This document shows positions 61,716 through 64,000 of a DNA stretch of 64,000 nt, in pieces. The translations under genes were made by a program, and so were the position numbers. Below the pieces are notes generated by a model. The model was not told the origin of the DNA, did not search any database, and worked only from the letters and a program-made list of their open reading frames with translations. The DNA is from Joyebacterum sp964521425 (GTDB taxonomy: Bacteria > Joyebacterota > Joyebacteria > Joyebacterales > Joyebacteraceae). Each line of letters starts with the position of its first letter. The stretch's first letter is position 1. The stretch lies in assembly GCA_964521425.1 (NCBI GenBank), contig CAZFRO010000001.1, positions 124,001 to 188,000 on the forward strand, written 5' to 3'.

Positions 61716-62282
61716 ATGAAGAACGATCTTGCGAACCCGGCCCCCTTGGGTCTCATGGGGTTCGGAATGACCACGGTTCTCCTGAACATCCACAATGCAG
61801 GCTTCTTCGGCCAGGACATCATGATCCTAGCGATGGGCATCTTCTACGGGGGACTGGCACAGCTGGTCGCCGGCATCATGGAGTTCAGGAAGGGCAACAC
61901 CTTCGGGGTGACCGCGTTCACGAGCTACGGTCTGTTCTGGATGACGCTCGTGTTCATTCTCCTGGGCAAGGAGCACGCCTGGTTCGCGTTCGATTCGGTC
62001 TTCTTCGGATGGTATCTCTTCATGTGGGGGGTCTTCACCGTCTACATGTGGTTTGCCACGTGGGGCAAGAACAGGGCGATCCAGTTCGTGTTCCTGAGTC
62101 TCACGATTCTCTTCTGGCTTCTGGCGATAGGACACTGGTTCCGCATGCCCGCGTGGTTCGGCGTTCTGACGGGCTTCGAGGGAATCATCTGCGGGTTCTC
62201 AGCCATCTATCTCGCTGCCGCCGAGGTGCTCGAGGAGTCGCACGGGCGCTCGGTGCTCCCGACAGGGAAGATGGGGGGCTAG
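61716..62282 (+). CDS. satP: Acetate transporter of the SatP/GPR1/FUN34/YaaH family
   Basis: The 188-residue membrane protein has six predicted helices. It begins with the family signature NPAPLGLMGFGMTT and has a second conserved segment IMEFRKGNTFGVTAFTSYGLFW. E. coli SatP takes up acetate and succinate. With acs upstream it would supply acetate for acetyl-CoA formation. It starts nine bases after kbl, and its stop codon overlaps the convergent tdh gene by four bases. Confidence 0.9.
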   Translation: MKNDLANPAPLGLMGFGMTTVLLNIHNAGFFGQDIMILAMGIFYGGLAQLVAGIMEFRKGNTFGVTAFTSYGLFWMTLVFILLGKEHAWFAFDSVFFGWYLFMWGVFTVYMWFATWGKNRAIQFVFLSLTILFWLLAIGHWFRMPAWFGVLTGFEGIICGFSAIYLAAAEVLEESHGRSVLPTGKMGG

Positions 62283-63262
62283 CTGTAGAGCTTGCCCTCG
62301 CTGTGCCGCCTCGTGAGCGTTCTCAGCATGTCGGACGTCATAGCTTCGAGGTCGTAATCCGGGTCCCATCCCCATTCGCACCTCGCCGCTGAGTCATCGA
62401 TCGATGCAGGCCATGAGTCCGCGATGGCCTGCCGGTAGTCCGGCTCGTAGGTGATCTCGAATTCCGGGATGTGCCGGCGGATGGAATCGGCCAGCTCCTG
62501 AACACTGAAACTCATCGAAGCCATATTGAAGTCACCGTGATGCTCGAGTCGACCGAGATCGGCTTCCATGAGATCGATCGTACCCTTGATGCAGTCCGGC
62601 ATGTACATCATCGGCAGCCTCGTGTCAGCCTTGACGAAGCACGTGTACCGCTTCTCCTCGACAGCTTTGTAGTATATGTCGACGGCGTAGTCCGTCGTCC
62701 CTCCACCGGGAAGGGTCTCTGCTGAGATGATCCCTGGGTACCGGAGCCCTCTCGCGTCGACGCCGAACCGGCGCACGTAGTAGTCGCAGAGAAGCTCCCC
62801 GGTGACCTTGGTGACTCCGTAGATCGTCGTTGGCTTGAGCACCGTCTCCTGTGGTGTGTTCTCGTGTGGGCACCCGTCGCCGAACACGGCTATGGAACTC
62901 GGGCACAGCACCTGAGTCAGTTCGGATTCACGCGCGATCTCGAGCGCGTTCAGGAGTCCGGTGACATTGACGTTCCACGCCCTCAAGGGATGCTTCTCAC
63001 CGGTGGCGGACAGAACCGCAGCGAGATGGACTACCGTATCGATTCGCTGCGTATCGACGACATCCTTGAATGCGGCACGATCCGTCACATCCAGATGCAG
63101 GTATGGTCCTGTATCCCCGCTCCCCCCGGAACTCGCATCCTTGATGTCGCTGGCTATGCAGTTGTCGTCGCCGTAACGTCTTCGGAGTTCCCGTGTTAGT
63201 TCGGATCCGATCTGTCCCTCGGATCCCGTGACCAGTATCCGCTCGATCCGCTTCTCAGCCAA
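62279..63262 (-). CDS. L-threonine 3-dehydrogenase, SDR/epimerase type
   Basis: The enzyme oxidises threonine to 2-amino-3-ketobutyrate with NAD. The protein has 327 residues from TTG 63262 with AGGAAGGA upstream. The Rossmann motif TGSEGQIGSEL (about 12-22), catalytic Ser in PSSIAVFG, and YGVTKVTGE (Tyr and Lys) are present. LRYPGIISAETLPGGGTTDYAVDIYYKAVEEKRYTCF and PMMYMPDCIKGTIDLMEA closely match known SDR-type threonine dehydrogenases. It is convergent with satP. Its product is the substrate of Kbl, encoded on the other strand. Confidence 0.92.
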   Translation of the reverse strand: MAEKRIERILVTGSEGQIGSELTRELRRRYGDDNCIASDIKDASSGGSGDTGPYLHLDVTDRAAFKDVVDTQRIDTVVHLAAVLSATGEKHPLRAWNVNVTGLLNALEIARESELTQVLCPSSIAVFGDGCPHENTPQETVLKPTTIYGVTKVTGELLCDYYVRRFGVDARGLRYPGIISAETLPGGGTTDYAVDIYYKAVEEKRYTCFVKADTRLPMMYMPDCIKGTIDLMEADLGRLEHHGDFNMASMSFSVQELADSIRRHIPEFEITYEPDYRQAIADSWPASIDDSAARCEWGWDPDYDLEAMTSDMLRTLTRRHSEGKLYS

Positions 63263-63382
63263 CAGAGCCGTCCTTCCTGGTTGTTTCTGTCATGCAGGAG
63301 GTGTCTTTGACCACTGCAACGATAGCAGATTCCCGACAGGAAGGCGACTCTCCCTCAAGAGGTAGCGATATGGAGAAGCAGC

Positions 63383-63411
63383 TTCGCACGGGGGGCAACT
63401 AGAGCTATAAT
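63383..63411 (+). promoter_or_regulatory. Candidate promoter of the small 63.5-kb gene
   Basis: TATAAT (63406-63411) is perfect; TTCGCA (63383-63388), 17 bases upstream, matches four of six -35 bases. A leader of about 83 bases would precede the ATG at 63501. Confidence 0.55.
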
Positions 63412-63500
63412 CACTCAGTAGGCGCATCCAGGCCGCTGAGAGTCTCGGGGACCGGGGTGCTGATCCGGCGCTCAACGGGCGCTGCCCAAGAGGAGGAGAG

Positions 63501-63827
63501 ATGCACCAAACGAAGTGGGAAGGTCTCCTCGACAAGATCGAGAAGCTCTTCGGGTTCATCGACCACACGTTCGAGGAGTTCCCGGAGCGGGGGAAGACCA
63601 TAGAGACTGCCATCTTTGACGGGGCGTCCGGCAAGATGATGCTTGAGAGAACCGTCAAGCCTCTTCTTCTCGAGCGCAAGGTCTCTTTTTCAAAGCGCGT
63701 TGGCTCTGACGCCGAGTTCGAGAACATCTACTCCGAAGACGAGTTCGTGGATACCGTGCGCTGCTACAAGTGGAACAAACTCGCCAATGAGTGGAAGCAG
63801 GTCGACATCGCTGACCTCGGACGGTAG
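63501..63827 (+). CDS. Uncharacterised small protein
   Basis: The 108-residue protein follows an AGGAGGAGAG site. I do not recognise a family. It is soluble, without signal peptide or membrane segment, mixed in charge, with a single Cys at about residue 89. The segment GKTIETAIFDGASGKMMLERTVKPLLLERKVSFSKRVGSD suggests strands and turns of a small globular domain. It is alone between tdh (opposite strand) and the window end. From 63828 to 64000 I see no gene. Confidence 0.7.
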   Translation: MHQTKWEGLLDKIEKLFGFIDHTFEEFPERGKTIETAIFDGASGKMMLERTVKPLLLERKVSFSKRVGSDAEFENIYSEDEFVDTVRCYKWNKLANEWKQVDIADLGR

Positions 63828-64000
63828 GGCACAGGGCTCCGGACGACGAGGCGTATGACGAGGCCTCCACAGACCGCCTGCTCGCCATTTGCACTCATTT
63901 TGGCCGCATGCTGTTTAGTTATTGCACAGTTCAGTGTTAAACCCTCGCTTTCTCGATCCACAGCACGTCCCGAAGGCTCTTCCGCCCCTACGTGCACCGG

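Noticed and set aside
57907..63262. Reading the acs-acp-kbl-SDR cluster as a bacterial sphingolipid (ceramide) locus
   Set aside because: The gene kinds resemble a serine palmitoyltransferase locus with ACP and ceramide reductase, but the PLP enzyme has the Kbl signature (GMSSVRFICGTQD) and the SDR has the threonine dehydrogenase pattern (LRYPGIIS, PGGGTTDYAV, PMMYMPD). The synthetase keeps the Trp that limits the pocket to acetate.

Overview
The window comes from a high-GC, Gram-negative-type bacterium. Evidence for this includes an outer-membrane beta-barrel gene, an RND exporter, a LolA-like periplasmic protein and a SpoIID-type cell-wall protein. Three secreted proteins end in a FlgD-like / T9SS-like C-terminal module and one gene is of the DUF5916 family; both are common in the FCB superphylum and in neighbouring uncultured phyla such as Eisenbacteria, Krumholzibacteriota and Latescibacteria. 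That placement is an inference, because the window has no 16S gene.

Positions 1-32.2 kb hold one nearly unbroken transcription/translation cluster on the plus strand: tRNA-Trp, secE, nusG, rplKAJL, rpoBC, rpsLG, fusA, tuf, the whole S10 and spc blocks through secY, adk and map, then infA, rpmJ, rpsMKD, rpoA and rplQ. The rif, str, S10, spc and alpha operons of E. coli are joined end to end without an unrelated gene. A SpoIID-family lipoprotein gene follows rplQ after two bases. A tRNA-Asp gene with a consensus promoter and a strong hairpin terminator closes the block.

34-39.2 kb is a transport operon: a TetR regulator, an RND/MMPL exporter, a LolA-like protein and a DUF1302-like outer-membrane protein. 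The same GTGAA-N6-TTCAC palindrome sits at the promoters of the regulator and of the exporter. 39.2-47 kb carries scattered genes: a cupin, a C45-type acyltransferase, a secreted metallophosphoesterase, a beta-lactamase-fold remnant that lacks its nucleophile region, and a frameshifted DUF5916 gene. It also holds a secreted thioredoxin-like protein with an in-frame TGA exactly where the first Cys of a WCxxC motif belongs, followed by a hairpin. That protein is a candidate selenoprotein and is the most interesting item in the window.

47-54.5 kb holds a minus-strand pair (PaaK-like adenylate-forming ligase and iron-sulfur flavoprotein) divergent from a purine-degradation operon. The operon encodes an FAD subunit, a fused 2Fe-2S/molybdopterin xanthine dehydrogenase subunit, and an 8-oxoguanine/guanine deaminase-like amidohydrolase. 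54.8-57.7 kb has two secreted proteins, one of which appears to have lost its start codon.

57.9-63.3 kb is a two-carbon/threonine cluster: acpS, an acetyl-CoA synthetase, a stand-alone acyl carrier protein, kbl, a SatP-type acetate transporter and, convergently, an SDR-type L-threonine dehydrogenase. Tdh and Kbl would turn threonine into glycine and acetyl-CoA. The carrier protein and its activating enzyme beside them are unexplained. The window ends with a small uncharacterised gene at 63.5 kb.
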